Source: Gammaproteobacteria bacterium
Lineage (GTDB): Bacteria; Pseudomonadota; Gammaproteobacteria; Pseudomonadales; Azotimanducaceae
Reading direction: 5' to 3'
Length of the DNA stretch: 47,966 nucleotides
NCBI GenBank assembly: GCA_028821125.1
Contig: JAPPHD010000068.1
Coordinates: 1-47,966 of the forward strand
In this document: in pieces, positions 8,580-16,672 of the stretch
How the letters are laid out: each line of letters opens with the position of its first letter
How positions within the stretch are numbered: the stretch's first letter is position 1
The notes under the pieces: generated by a model
Told to the model about the DNA's origin: nothing
The model's input: the letters and a program-made list of their open reading frames with translations, nothing else
The model's database searches: none
Program-made: the position numbers and the translations under genes

Positions 8580-9530
8580 ATGACCGGCACTCCGGCGGCG
8601 GAAGTCCGCATTGACACGGATCTCGTCCGTTCATTGATCCGCGACCAGCATCCTCAATATGCGAAGCTGAGCCTGCGCCCGATCGGCTCCGGCTGGGACA
8701 ACGTCATGATGCGTTTGGGCTCGGACATGCTGGTGCGGTTGCCACGCCGGTCCATAGCGGTTCCGTTGATCGAGCATGAGCAGCGCTGGCTGCCGGAACT
8801 CGCACCTCGGCTGCCGATTGCCGTCCCGGCGCCGATACATGTCGGGCGTCCCGGCGCACGCTATCCCTGGCCCTGGAGCATTTCGGCCTGGTTGCCGGGA
8901 GAGGCCGCTGATCTCGCGGCGCCGCGACCGGACGAAGGGCGGCGCCTCGCGGAGTTCCTGGCCGCCCTTCACCACCGTGCGCCGCCCGAGGCGCCTTTAA
9001 ATCCCGTTCGCGGAGTACCGCTGATCAACCGCGCCGACAGCATGGCCGAGCGCATACACAGGCTTCGTTCGCAAACCGAACTTGATTCGTCCCGACTTGA
9101 AGGAATCTGGCTGGATGCTCTTGAGGCGCCAGCAGCCGCTGACGCGCGCTGGCTGCACGGTGACCTCCACCCCCTGAATATTCTGGTCCTCAAGGGTCGA
9201 ATTGTCGGCATCATCGACTGGGGCGACATCACCGGCGGTGATATCGCCACGGATCTCGCTGCGTTCTGGATGATGTTCGACGGCCCCGTTCGGCGCCGTG
9301 CTCTGGCAGCCTACGGTGACATTGACGAGCCTACCCGTGCTCGCGCCAGAGGCTGGGCAGTGTTGTTGGGTGCGGTTTTGTTGGACACGGGTTTGGTGGA
9401 TCACCCGCGCCATGCGGCTATCGGTGCGAAGATTCTGCGACGGCTGGTTGCCGCGGACGAACGGCTGCCGGGAGCCACCGCTGCCCGCAGCCAGGATTTC
9501 CTGTACGACGATGAGGGCCTGCCGAAATAA
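8580..9530 (+). CDS. APH-fold small-molecule kinase (phosphotransferase family)
   Basis: 316 residues. The C-terminal lobe carries the aminoglycoside/choline kinase motifs: a Brenner-type WLHGDLHPLNILV with catalytic Asp and Asn, then GIIDWGDITGGD with the metal-binding Asp. The N-terminal lobe has PIGSGWDNVMMRLG and LVRLPRR, the nucleotide loop and the lysine/arginine strand. Such proteins phosphorylate hydroxyls of small molecules; many chromosomal members do not confer resistance. A TAGGAGA ribosome-binding site precedes the ATG. The target is unknown. Confidence 0.82.
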   Translation: MTGTPAAEVRIDTDLVRSLIRDQHPQYAKLSLRPIGSGWDNVMMRLGSDMLVRLPRRSIAVPLIEHEQRWLPELAPRLPIAVPAPIHVGRPGARYPWPWSISAWLPGEAADLAAPRPDEGRRLAEFLAALHHRAPPEAPLNPVRGVPLINRADSMAERIHRLRSQTELDSSRLEGIWLDALEAPAAADARWLHGDLHPLNILVLKGRIVGIIDWGDITGGDIATDLAAFWMMFDGPVRRRALAAYGDIDEPTRARARGWAVLLGAVLLDTGLVDHPRHAAIGAKILRRLVAADERLPGATAARSQDFLYDDEGLPK

Positions 9531-9656
9531 TTGCCTGCCGCTCTACGAGGAAGAGCACCTTGCGCAAACGGATGTCAGAAGTGCGCTCTGAGGTGGCATG
9601 CGCGTCTCCGCCTTGTCTGGCCGCGATATTCCTGTAACACCCCACCTGGTTTCGGG

Positions 9657-9698
9657 TATACTTTACACGTAACGTAAATCGCGCTCGGCGCAAGGAGG
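9657..9698 (+). promoter_or_regulatory. Promoter, palindromic operator and strong RBS of the monooxygenase-reductase gene
   Basis: A TATACT hexamer (9657-9662) is followed directly by TTTAC-N7-GTAAA (9662-9678), an imperfect palindrome of the style bound by TetR- or MarR-type repressors. AAGGAGG at 9692-9698 is a near-perfect Shine-Dalgarno, 4 nt before the ATG. An operator over the start of transcription suggests induction by an aromatic-CoA ligand; no matching regulator gene is adjacent. Confidence 0.42.
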
Positions 9699-9702
9699 CG
9701 GC

Positions 9703-12006
9703 ATGAAGATCGTCTGCCTGGGTGGCGGCCCGGCGGGGCTGTACCTGGCCATATCCATGAAGCTTCGCGACCCCCGCCACGAAGTATCGGTCTACGAGCG
9801 CAACCGGCTCGGCGACACCTTCGGCTGGGGCGTGGTGCTGTCGGACCAGACGGTGGAAAACCTGGAGGCGAACGACCCGGTGAGCGCCCGGGCCATGACC
9901 GGTGAACTGGTGCACTGGGACCATATCGATGTCTGCCTGCGCGGCCGCACGGAGCGCTCGGGCGGACACGGGTTCATCGGCATCAGCCGGCAGAGGTTGT
10001 TGCGCATCCTCAGCGATCGGGCCGCGGAACTCGGCGTTGACCAGCACTTTTCGACCGAGATAGAGCCGGAAGAACTTAAGGCGCGGTTTCCCGACGCGGA
10101 TCTCATCATCGCCGCCGACGGCCTCAACTCCCGGGTACGCGAACTTTACCGGGATGATTTTGAGTGTGAGATCGACCTGCGGCCGAACAAGTTTGTCTGG
10201 CTCGGCACCGAGCAGCACTTCGACGATGCCTTCGGGTTCTTCTTCGAGCGTACGGAGCACGGCTGGGTGTGGGCGCATGCCTACCAGTTCGACCGGCACA
10301 CCTCCACCTTCATTGTCGAGTGCACGGAGGAGGTGTACGACCGCTGGGGGTTCGAGACCATGAGCCACGAGGAAAGCGCCGAGACGTGCCGGCGGATCTT
10401 CGCCGAACACCTGGGCGGCCATCCCCTGCTCACCAACTCCGCCCACATCCGGGGCTCCGCCTGGATCAACTTCCCGAGGGTGCTGTGCAACCGCTGGATC
10501 AAGGACAACATCGTGCTCATCGGCGATGCAGCGCACACGGCCCACTTCTCCATCGGTTCCGGCACCAAGCTCGGCATGGAGGATGCGATCAGCCTGGCGG
10601 AGCACCTGCATGCCGGCAAACCCCTGACGCAGGCCCTGAACGACTACCAGGAAGACCGCCAACTGGAGGTGCTGCGCCTGCAGAGCGCGGCGCGCAATTC
10701 CATGCGGTGGTTCGAGGAGGCGGACCGCTACCTCGACTACGACCTCAAGCCGTTCACCTATGCGCTCTTGACGCGCAGCCAGCGGGTCAGCCATGAAAAC
10801 CTGCGGCTGCGCGACAAGGGCTGGCTCGAGAGCGTGGAACTGGAGTTCCAGCGCGCGGCGGGCGTCAACAGCGACCGTGCGGTCGCCCCGATGTTCACAC
10901 CGTTCCGGCTGCGCGGCATGGAACTGGTGAATCGCGTGGTGGTATCGCCCATGTCGATGTACAGCGCCGCCGAGGGCATGCCCGACGACTGGCACCTGGT
11001 GCACTACGGGGCGCTGGCCAAGGGCGGCGCGGGCCTGATCTATACGGAAATGACCGACGTGGGCCCCGATGCCCGCATCACCCCGGGGTGCGCGGGCATC
11101 TGGAACGACGGGCAGGAGGCCGCCTGGCGCCGGGTGGTCGGGTTCGTGCACCGGCACAGCCAGGCGAAATTCTGCCTGCAGCTCGGTCACGCCGGGCCCA
11201 AGGGGTCGACCCGTGTGGCCTGGGAAGGCATGGACGAACCGTTGGGGAGCGGCAACTGGCCACTGATCAGCGCATCGTCGACGCCGTATTCTCCGGTCAA
11301 CCAGGTTCCACGTCGGATGGGCCGGTCGGACATGGACGCTGTTTGCAACGACTATGTGGAGGCGGCCCGGCGGGGCGCGCGGGCCGGGTTCGACATGCTC
11401 GAACTGCACTACGCCCACGGCTACCTGATGTCGGCCTTCATTACGCCCTTGCTGAACCGGCGGGCGGACCGCTATGGGGGCTCGCTGGAAAACCGCCTGC
11501 GGTTTCCCCTGCAGGTCTTCGCGGCGGTGCGGGAGGTCTGGCCGGCGGACAAACCGATATCGGTGCGAATTTCCTCAAACGACTGGGTAGGAGACCTGGG
11601 CGTAACCCCGGAAGAGGCGGTTGAGATTGCCGGAGCGCTGAAGGATGCGGGCGTGGACATCGTCGATGTTTCCGCCGGACAGACCAGTCCGGATGCCGAC
11701 CCGGTGTACGGGCGCATGTTCCAGACTCCGTTCTCCGACCGGATACGCAACGAAGTGGGCATTCCCACCATGGCGGTGGGCAATATCTACGAGGTGGATC
11801 ACGTCAACAGCATTCTGGCGGCGCGGCGCGCAGACCTTTGCTGCCTGGCGCGCCCGCACCTGATGGACCCGAACTGGACCCTGCGCGCGGCGGCCCAGCA
11901 ACACTACCAGGGCGAGGCGGTGCGGGTTCCGGTGCAGTACGAGACCGGCTTCGAGCAACTCGAGCGCAATCTGCAGCGGGCGGCAGAGATGGCGCTGAAC
12001 GCCTGA
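9703..12006 (+). CDS. Fused FAD monooxygenase / old-yellow-enzyme (salicylyl-CoA 5-hydroxylase or 2-aminobenzoyl-CoA monooxygenase/reductase type)
   Basis: 767 residues in two parts. Residues 1 to about 385 are a group A flavin monooxygenase: GGGPAG at 7-12, the DG region [14 protein letters not shown] near 145, and the GD motif [17 protein letters not shown] near 272. Residues about 395-767 are an old-yellow-enzyme barrel with [22 protein letters not shown] at its start, the [19 protein letters not shown] active-site segment, and the C-terminal [10 protein letters not shown]. The same fusion is known for 2-aminobenzoyl-CoA monooxygenase/reductase and for bifunctional salicylyl-CoA 5-hydroxylases, which hydroxylate and then reduce an aromatic CoA thioester. 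No CoA ligase lies beside it here, so the substrate supply is elsewhere. Confidence 0.92.
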   Translation: MKIVCLGGGPAGLYLAISMKLRDPRHEVSVYERNRLGDTFGWGVVLSDQTVENLEANDPVSARAMTGELVHWDHIDVCLRGRTERSGGHGFIGISRQRLLRILSDRAAELGVDQHFSTEIEPEELKARFPDADLIIAADGLNSRVRELYRDDFECEIDLRPNKFVWLGTEQHFDDAFGFFFERTEHGWVWAHAYQFDRHTSTFIVECTEEVYDRWGFETMSHEESAETCRRIFAEHLGGHPLLTNSAHIRGSAWINFPRVLCNRWIKDNIVLIGDAAHTAHFSIGSGTKLGMEDAISLAEHLHAGKPLTQALNDYQEDRQLEVLRLQSAARNSMRWFEEADRYLDYDLKPFTYALLTRSQRVSHENLRLRDKGWLESVELEFQRAAGVNSDRAVAPMFTPFRLRGMELVNRVVVSPMSMYSAAEGMPDDWHLVHYGALAKGGAGLIYTEMTDVGPDARITPGCAGIWNDGQEAAWRRVVGFVHRHSQAKFCLQLGHAGPKGSTRVAWEGMDEPLGSGNWPLISASSTPYSPVNQVPRRMGRSDMDAVCNDYVEAARRGARAGFDMLELHYAHGYLMSAFITPLLNRRADRYGGSLENRLRFPLQVFAAVREVWPADKPISVRISSNDWVGDLGVTPEEAVEIAGALKDAGVDIVDVSAGQTSPDADPVYGRMFQTPFSDRIRNEVGIPTMAVGNIYEVDHVNSILAARRADLCCLARPHLMDPNWTLRAAAQQHYQGEAVRVPVQYETGFEQLERNLQRAAEMALNA

Positions 12007-12007
12007 A

Positions 12008-12034
12008 TCACTCCTCCAGCAGGTGCGGTTTATC
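12008..12034 (-). repeat. Second copy of the end of fdxA (possible insertion scar)
   Basis: On the minus strand this segment reads DKPHLLEE then stop, close to the true FdxA ending EKRHLLEE then stop at 12399-12422. The two share AGCAGGTGC (12018-12026 and 12409-12417). They flank the DUF433/DUF5615 remnant as imperfect direct repeats about 390 bp apart. The match is short and may be chance. Confidence 0.28.
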
Positions 12035-12072
12035 CGCCGCGACGCGGCGCAAACATCGAGAAGAAACTTCAC
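12031..12072 (-). pseudogene. 5' remnant of a DUF5615 (PIN-like) toxin gene
   Basis: An ATG at 12072 overlaps the DUF433 stop as ATGA and opens with MKFLLDVCAASRRI, the expected N-terminus of DUF5615 PIN-like toxins that commonly follow DUF433 genes. After about 14 codons the resemblance ends where the sequence runs into the tail of the oxidoreductase gene. The frame stays open antisense to that gene down to 11575, but those residues are not toxin-like. I read it as a toxin truncated by deletion. Confidence 0.5.
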
Positions 12073-12326
12073 GAAGCCTGTTGAACGGGAATGCGGTCAT
12101 GAATTTCCTCTCCGGCCACTGAGCGGTGGGCGAAGAAGAGACACGCTTGAATGTCCTCCGGTTCGAGGAGGGGGTATTCGCTCAGAATGTTTTCAGCGGT
12201 ATTGCCCGCAGCCAGCATCTCCAGTACATGTTCGACGGCGAACCGCATATCGCGAATGATAGGTTTGCCGTTGAAGATGTCGGTTCGGACGGTGATGCGG
12301 TCAAGCAATTCGGTCTCTTCAGCCAT
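12069..12326 (-). CDS. DUF433-family antitoxin-like protein
   Basis: 85 residues from the ATG at 12326. Family signature: ITVRTDIFNGKPIIRDMRFAVEHVLEMLAAG, then TAENILSEYPLLEPEDIQACLFFA. DUF433 proteins are small winged-helix-like proteins that usually pair with a PIN-like DUF5615 toxin encoded immediately downstream. Here only the first codons of that toxin remain, so the antitoxin is effectively orphaned. It sits codirectional with and downstream of fdxA, without relation to ferredoxin function. Confidence 0.85.
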   Translation of the reverse strand: MAEETELLDRITVRTDIFNGKPIIRDMRFAVEHVLEMLAAGNTAENILSEYPLLEPEDIQACLFFAHRSVAGEEIHDRIPVQQAS

Positions 12327-12398
12327 GTTTTCTCCGTTGAGTCTCGTTTCTTTCACCAGTGAACGATCATTTCTCGAGAGGCTGAACCGCAGGCTGGG

Positions 12399-12722
12399 CT
12401 ATTCTTCGAGCAGGTGCCTCTTTTCTGTGACTTCGCGCCAGTCGTCGGCGTCGGGCGGGGGATCCTTCGCCTCGGTGATATTCGGCCAGGTCTCGGCAAG
12501 CCGCAGGTTGAGATCCAGGAAATCTTCCTGTCCTTCCGGCAGTTCGTCTTCCGAAAAGATGGCCTCGACCGGGCATTCGGGTTCGCAAAGCGCGCAGTCG
12601 ATGCACTCGTCCGGGTGGATGACCAGCATGTTCGGGCCTTCGTAGAAGCAATCGACGGGACAGACCTCCACGCAGTCCGTCAGTTTGCACTTGATGCAGG
12701 ACTCAACTACCACGAAGGTCAT
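12399..12722 (-). CDS. fdxA: Seven-iron ferredoxin ([3Fe-4S][4Fe-4S], FdxA type)
   Basis: 107 residues, standard for FdxA. Cluster cysteines are at C9, C17 and C50 for [3Fe-4S] and C21, C40, C43 and C46 for [4Fe-4S], with the extra C12 and C25 seen in Azotobacter-type ferredoxin I. The central [18 protein letters not shown] is diagnostic. It carries electrons at low potential in the cytoplasm. In many Gammaproteobacteria fdxA is next to mutS; here two secreted-protein genes separate them. The 202 bp upstream (12723-12924) shows no gene and probably holds its promoter. It is one conceivable electron donor for CYP51, but nothing in the sequence ties them together. Confidence 0.96.
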   Translation of the reverse strand: MTFVVVESCIKCKLTDCVEVCPVDCFYEGPNMLVIHPDECIDCALCEPECPVEAIFSEDELPEGQEDFLDLNLRLAETWPNITEAKDPPPDADDWREVTEKRHLLEE

Positions 12723-12924
12723 TAACGGTTCCTCGATTCGCAGAGCCGCGCATTTTAACCATCTTGTTTTCCCTGCACACCCCTTTGCGGAAGTTCGTGC
12801 CCCGCCTGCGCTGACGTGCGGGCGCCCCGAGCCCGGCAGGCGCGTTGCACATGCGCTGTCTTCGACACGCGCGAGGGTCAGGTAGAGCGGGTCGGCCGGT
12901 GGATGTGCGGTCTTTTCCCTGGGG

Positions 12925-15642
12925 TCAGTCGGGGTGGACGCCCAGAGCGAAGCGCAGGCCCCAGGCGTCGAGCGTGCCGGAATCTTCGGGCGCAGCATCG
13001 ACGATCTTCAACGTCCACTCACCGTTGGGCGATTCACCGTAGAAGGCGTTGCTGAGCAGGTGCCAGTCCAGATCGGCGTTTCCGGCCAGCACCTCGTTGA
13101 ATACGGGGTTCAGGATGCTCTCGGTCCCGGAAGGCGAGAAAAGATGAATGCCGAGGTCGTTGGTGAATGGATGGGTGACGTCGATTTCCAGGGTCACCGC
13201 TTCGATGTCGGCATCGGGGGGGAGGCCCTGGACGACGAGCGTCTGTGTCAGGCCGCCGCTGTCGAAGTCCGGTATGTCGGCGCCCGCGGTGCTCTCGAAG
13301 GTTGGAGATTCAGTGAACTCACCGAGGCTGTCCGGTGTGTAGGACGCCGCATAGTCCAGGGCATCGTCCACGGACAAGGCGCCGAAGCCGTACCAGTTGT
13401 GGTAGCGGTAACCGGCTGCATTGGTTACCCAGGGCAGTTGCAGCGTGTAGGGGGTCGGGCCGAATCGGTACCAGTTGCGGGCCCGCTCCGCAGGGTCTTC
13501 GTCCTCCCAGGGTTCCTGCAGCAGGTAGGCCGCGCCGCCGAGGCGATAGCGCACTTCCGGCCTGTGCGGGTCGATCTGGCGCGCCGTTCTGGCCAGGATG
13601 TGCTTGACATCGCGCCAGGTGAGCTGCGGATGGGCCTCGAGCAGCAGCGCAATGGCTCCCGCGGCGTTCGGAGCCGCAGCCGAGGTACCGTTGAAGGAAC
13701 TGACGTAGTTCCCATTGGTGTTGACCGACGCGTCCAGCGACAGGCCCCTGGGAAACAGTGTGTCGTACCCGCGGTTGTGCCCCATCTGGTCTGTAGTGAT
13801 GATCGCGGGATGGTCGCGGCCGAACTCACCCGCCGGGGCGCTGACCCAGATATTGGCCCCCGCGCCGGAATAGCTTGCCCGTATCCCGGAGGCATTGTAG
13901 GCGCCGACGACAACAAGAAAGGGCAGGTTGTTGTTCGAGTCGCCGTTTGTGGCGAGGCAGCCGATCGTCTGGTTGACGAGGCGCGGAATCGAACGGCAGC
14001 TTCCGAAGCCGTTGCCCGCTGACTTGACATAGACCGCGCCGAGGCCGTTGCGCAGATTGGTGACGCCGTTGCGGAACAGCGCAATGTCAGCGTCAGGATC
14101 GGCGTTGCGCTCCAGGCCCAGGCTGCCGAAGCTCATGTTGAAGATGTCGACATCGGTTGAGTTCGGGTTGAGGCTGCTCGCACCCAGGGAATCAGCCCGG
14201 GAGCCGGCCCAATCGAACGCTTCCAGGTAATTGTAGCCACGCAGCCTGGCTGCGCCCGCCACCCCCCTGCCGCCCAGGCCGTTGTCGGCAACGGCGGCCG
14301 CCACGCCTGCGACAGAGGTACCGTGGTCGCCAACGGTTGAGTGGAAGAACGGGTCCCCGGCCAGGGCGCCGAACCAGTGCGCCTGATTGAAATTGTGAGA
14401 CGCGCCGGACTCGACATTGGCGGCCAGGTCGGGATGGCAGATTTCCAGACCCGAATCGACCACGGCGATCTGAACGCCGCGGCCGGAATGCCCGGCCGTC
14501 AGCGCCGCGCTCATGCCGAGATCCTCTCCAGGCGTTCCCGGGTTGACGGCGAACGCGGTCTGGCCGGTGTTGGTCAGATGCCATTGACTGTCGGCCAGGG
14601 GGTCGGGCGCGCCGGGAATGCCGGAGCTGAAACCCGGTTCAGTGCAGCGCACGACCACCGCGCCGGAAGCGTCCAGCGTAAACCCCTTGTAGTCCCGGTT
14701 GCGGGTGCGCAGCGGATGCTCGGAGGGAATCTCGTTGACCTGCATGAGGAGGTAGTAGTCCCGGCCGGGTTCGAATTGTTCCAAGGGCACGTCGATCCCG
14801 TAGGTGAGGCCCGATCTTGCGTCGATTTCGGGCACCTCCGCCTGCTGAGTGCGCCAGGGTACGGCGCCATCCCAATCCGGCCGGTCGTTGATGGCGAATT
14901 CCATGCGGGTTGGCTCGGACCTGACCGCCCCCCAGTTCAGGACGCTGCCCCTGATGTTGAGTTTGTCGGCCTCGATGGTCATGTCCCCGAGAATCGCCAG
15001 CAGGTCCGGCGCCAGGGCGTCTTTCGCGTTCTCCGGATAGTCCTGCCCGGCCGCGGCTGCGGGCGGAGGCACTCGCATCGGCCGCTGAATGTCGTTGCGC
15101 AGCACCAGTTCCGCGCTCTCGACCGACGGATCCGACGCCAGGCGCCGAACCGCGTCGGCCGGATTGACGTTCGGCGGCAAGCGCAGCAGCGCCCAGCCCA
15201 GGGCCGGATAGGCTTTGCCGCCCAGGGCTCCCGTACGGTCGATGAGGTCGCTCAACTTCGCACGGGGAGTCATGCGCACCCGCACGCTCGAAGCCACTTC
15301 GTTGAAGCGGCCCTGCCCCGGGTCGAAGGCCAGCCACCGCCGCGGGCCGCCGACTGGGTTGTAGGCGGTGTGCGTGCGTCCGCCGTGGCGGACGCGATAC
15401 ACCACGAAATCGCCCTCGGCAGCGACTTCGACCGACGTACCCCCAATGACCGCTGCTGCGCGCTCGGCGGGGGCTTCAAGGGGCATGACCAAAAGCTCAC
15501 GCGCTTCGCCCGTTGCCCTGAGCACGCCAAGGGCAGCGTCTGCCTGCACATCGCCGGCGACGGCTTTCGATGCGATTGCTGCCGCCGTCGTCAGCAGCAG
15601 TATCGTTCCGATCGGTTTCCACATGGCCCGGCCCCCGCTCAT
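12925..15642 (-). CDS. Secreted subtilisin-like serine protease with P domain
   Basis: 905 residues; the ATG at 15642 overlaps the preceding stop as ATGA. Signal peptide at about 8-29 ([20 protein letters not shown]). A prosegment/inhibitor-like region is followed by a CARDB-like beta domain (about 205-330). The S8 catalytic domain has D396 (VVDSG), H440 (DHGTSVAG), oxyanion N544 (SAGN) and S654 ([12 protein letters not shown]). A proprotein-convertase P domain closes the protein (about 770-905), with [23 protein letters not shown] and [21 protein letters not shown]. All catalytic residues are present, so it is probably an active exported protease. It is coupled to the repeat protein upstream, suggesting partner or substrate. 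Natural target unknown. Confidence 0.93.
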   Translation of the reverse strand: MSGGRAMWKPIGTILLLTTAAAIASKAVAGDVQADAALGVLRATGEARELLVMPLEAPAERAAAVIGGTSVEVAAEGDFVVYRVRHGGRTHTAYNPVGGPRRWLAFDPGQGRFNEVASSVRVRMTPRAKLSDLIDRTGALGGKAYPALGWALLRLPPNVNPADAVRRLASDPSVESAELVLRNDIQRPMRVPPPAAAAGQDYPENAKDALAPDLLAILGDMTIEADKLNIRGSVLNWGAVRSEPTRMEFAINDRPDWDGAVPWRTQQAEVPEIDARSGLTYGIDVPLEQFEPGRDYYLLMQVNEIPSEHPLRTRNRDYKGFTLDASGAVVVRCTEPGFSSGIPGAPDPLADSQWHLTNTGQTAFAVNPGTPGEDLGMSAALTAGHSGRGVQIAVVDSGLEICHPDLAANVESGASHNFNQAHWFGALAGDPFFHSTVGDHGTSVAGVAAAVADNGLGGRGVAGAARLRGYNYLEAFDWAGSRADSLGASSLNPNSTDVDIFNMSFGSLGLERNADPDADIALFRNGVTNLRNGLGAVYVKSAGNGFGSCRSIPRLVNQTIGCLATNGDSNNNLPFLVVVGAYNASGIRASYSGAGANIWVSAPAGEFGRDHPAIITTDQMGHNRGYDTLFPRGLSLDASVNTNGNYVSSFNGTSAAAPNAAGAIALLLEAHPQLTWRDVKHILARTARQIDPHRPEVRYRLGGAAYLLQEPWEDEDPAERARNWYRFGPTPYTLQLPWVTNAAGYRYHNWYGFGALSVDDALDYAASYTPDSLGEFTESPTFESTAGADIPDFDSGGLTQTLVVQGLPPDADIEAVTLEIDVTHPFTNDLGIHLFSPSGTESILNPVFNEVLAGNADLDWHLLSNAFYGESPNGEWTLKIVDAAPEDSGTLDAWGLRFALGVHPD

Positions 15643-16553
15643 TTGTCTCTGGACAGGATGAACGGTGGAGCGGACGCGCATCCCAGTTCGTCGACGGGTA
15701 CGGCGGCGTCGCTGTAGCCCGGCATGGCTGCGGGGCCGAGGTTTGTCAGGTGCCCGGTTTCCGACTCCAGCAGGTTCATCACGGACAACGGACTCTCCGA
15801 GGTGATGTAGAGTTGCCACTTGCCGACGCCATCGCCAAGGGCTCCCGTCAGTTCCCCGTCTCCTTCTTCGAGTTGCTGAGATGTCAGGATGCGCACCTCT
15901 CCCGGGGGGATTGCAAAGTTGACGGGGCCGCGGCGCGATCCTTCTTCGTCGATGCCGGTGATTTCCACCTCCGCCGCCGCCAGGTCGTAGTTGATCAGCC
16001 GCAGGGAGCTTTGCTGATTGCGGTTGCTGGCCGGGTTGAATATGTTCGCCTCGAAGGCGCAACCTGCGGATTCCAGGCCGAGAGCCTCGGGCCGGTAAGC
16101 CAGCAGGGTGCTGCCCATGGCTGTCAGGAAACCGTCGAAGGTTCTCAGGTAGGCGCCCACCTTGAAGTCGATGTCTCCCTTGAGTTGCAGGTGCCAGTCG
16201 CCGGTGCCGGAGCCGATGCCGGGCCAGGGCCCCGTTCCCTTCCGTCCCGCTCCGAGATGCTCGCGGCCCTGCTCGAGGTGATGGGAGTTGAACGCGATTG
16301 TGGCGCCCGCCGGCAGGCTTAACCTGGCCACTGCAGGCGCGTACATGCCGGTATCGTCCCAGGCGTGGATTTCCACCTCTCCGGCTTCGCCGGTGGAGGT
16401 GACGCGGACGAAACCCTGCTGGTTGGTTTTCGAAGCCGCCGTCATCAGCGGCACTTCGAACACGGTTTCTCCAAGGCTCGGCGGAACTGTGCTCATTGCC
16501 CCAAGGAATACCGCAAACTTCACTAGTTTCCCGGCGGTTGGCGTTCGTTTCAT
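15639..16553 (-). CDS. Secreted protein with two tandem repeats of an uncharacterised domain
   Basis: 304 residues with a signal peptide (FAVFLGAMSTVPPSLG near 13-28). Two copies of a roughly 100-residue beta-rich unit follow. Copy 1 (about 47-145) runs FVRVTSTGEAGEVEIHAWDD ... ATIAFNSHHLEQG ... GDWHLQLKGDIDF. Copy 2 (about 182-272) runs SSLRLINYDLAAAEVEITGID ... GEVRILTSQQLEEG ... GKWQLYITSES. The shared pattern is V-E-I-x-x-x-D(D/E), then a strand before an x-x-L-E-x-G turn, then W-x-L-x-[LI]. I cannot name the family. It overlaps the subtilase gene by 4 bp, so the two are probably exported together; it may be a chaperone, substrate or adhesion partner. Confidence 0.78.
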   Translation of the reverse strand: MKRTPTAGKLVKFAVFLGAMSTVPPSLGETVFEVPLMTAASKTNQQGFVRVTSTGEAGEVEIHAWDDTGMYAPAVARLSLPAGATIAFNSHHLEQGREHLGAGRKGTGPWPGIGSGTGDWHLQLKGDIDFKVGAYLRTFDGFLTAMGSTLLAYRPEALGLESAGCAFEANIFNPASNRNQQSSLRLINYDLAAAEVEITGIDEEGSRRGPVNFAIPPGEVRILTSQQLEEGDGELTGALGDGVGKWQLYITSESPLSVMNLLESETGHLTNLGPAAMPGYSDAAVPVDELGCASAPPFILSRDK

Positions 16554-16580
16554 GCAGATGTACTCCAGGGTCGGATTGGT

Positions 16581-16600
16581 TCTGACAGACAGGAGTCAGA
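16581..16600 (-). terminator. Possible hairpin after mutS
   Basis: TCTGAC (16581-16586) pairs with GTCAGA (16595-16600); allowing one bulged T, the stem extends to GGTCTGAC/GTCAGACC. It lies about 70 bp beyond the mutS stop in the 119-bp gap before the repeat-protein gene. No clear T-run, so termination strength is doubtful. Confidence 0.3.
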
Positions 16601-16672
16601 CCGGCCCGTCAGCTGCCGGTTCTGGATTCGGCGACATTCGAAGCTGGGATGCAACCTGGTCCCCCGTTGACG

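Noticed and set aside
8580-9530. APH-fold gene as an antibiotic resistance determinant
   Set aside because: The motifs show only the kinase fold; chromosomal context gives no support for aminoglycoside modification.
9418-11418. Long minus-strand frame (666 codons) opposite the monooxygenase/reductase
   Set aside because: Antisense shadow of a well-conserved two-domain protein; no motif in the translation.
14341-15717. Long plus-strand frame (458 codons) opposite the subtilase gene
   Set aside because: Low-complexity Arg/Gly/Ala translation with no recognisable domain; it mirrors the true protease frame on the other strand.
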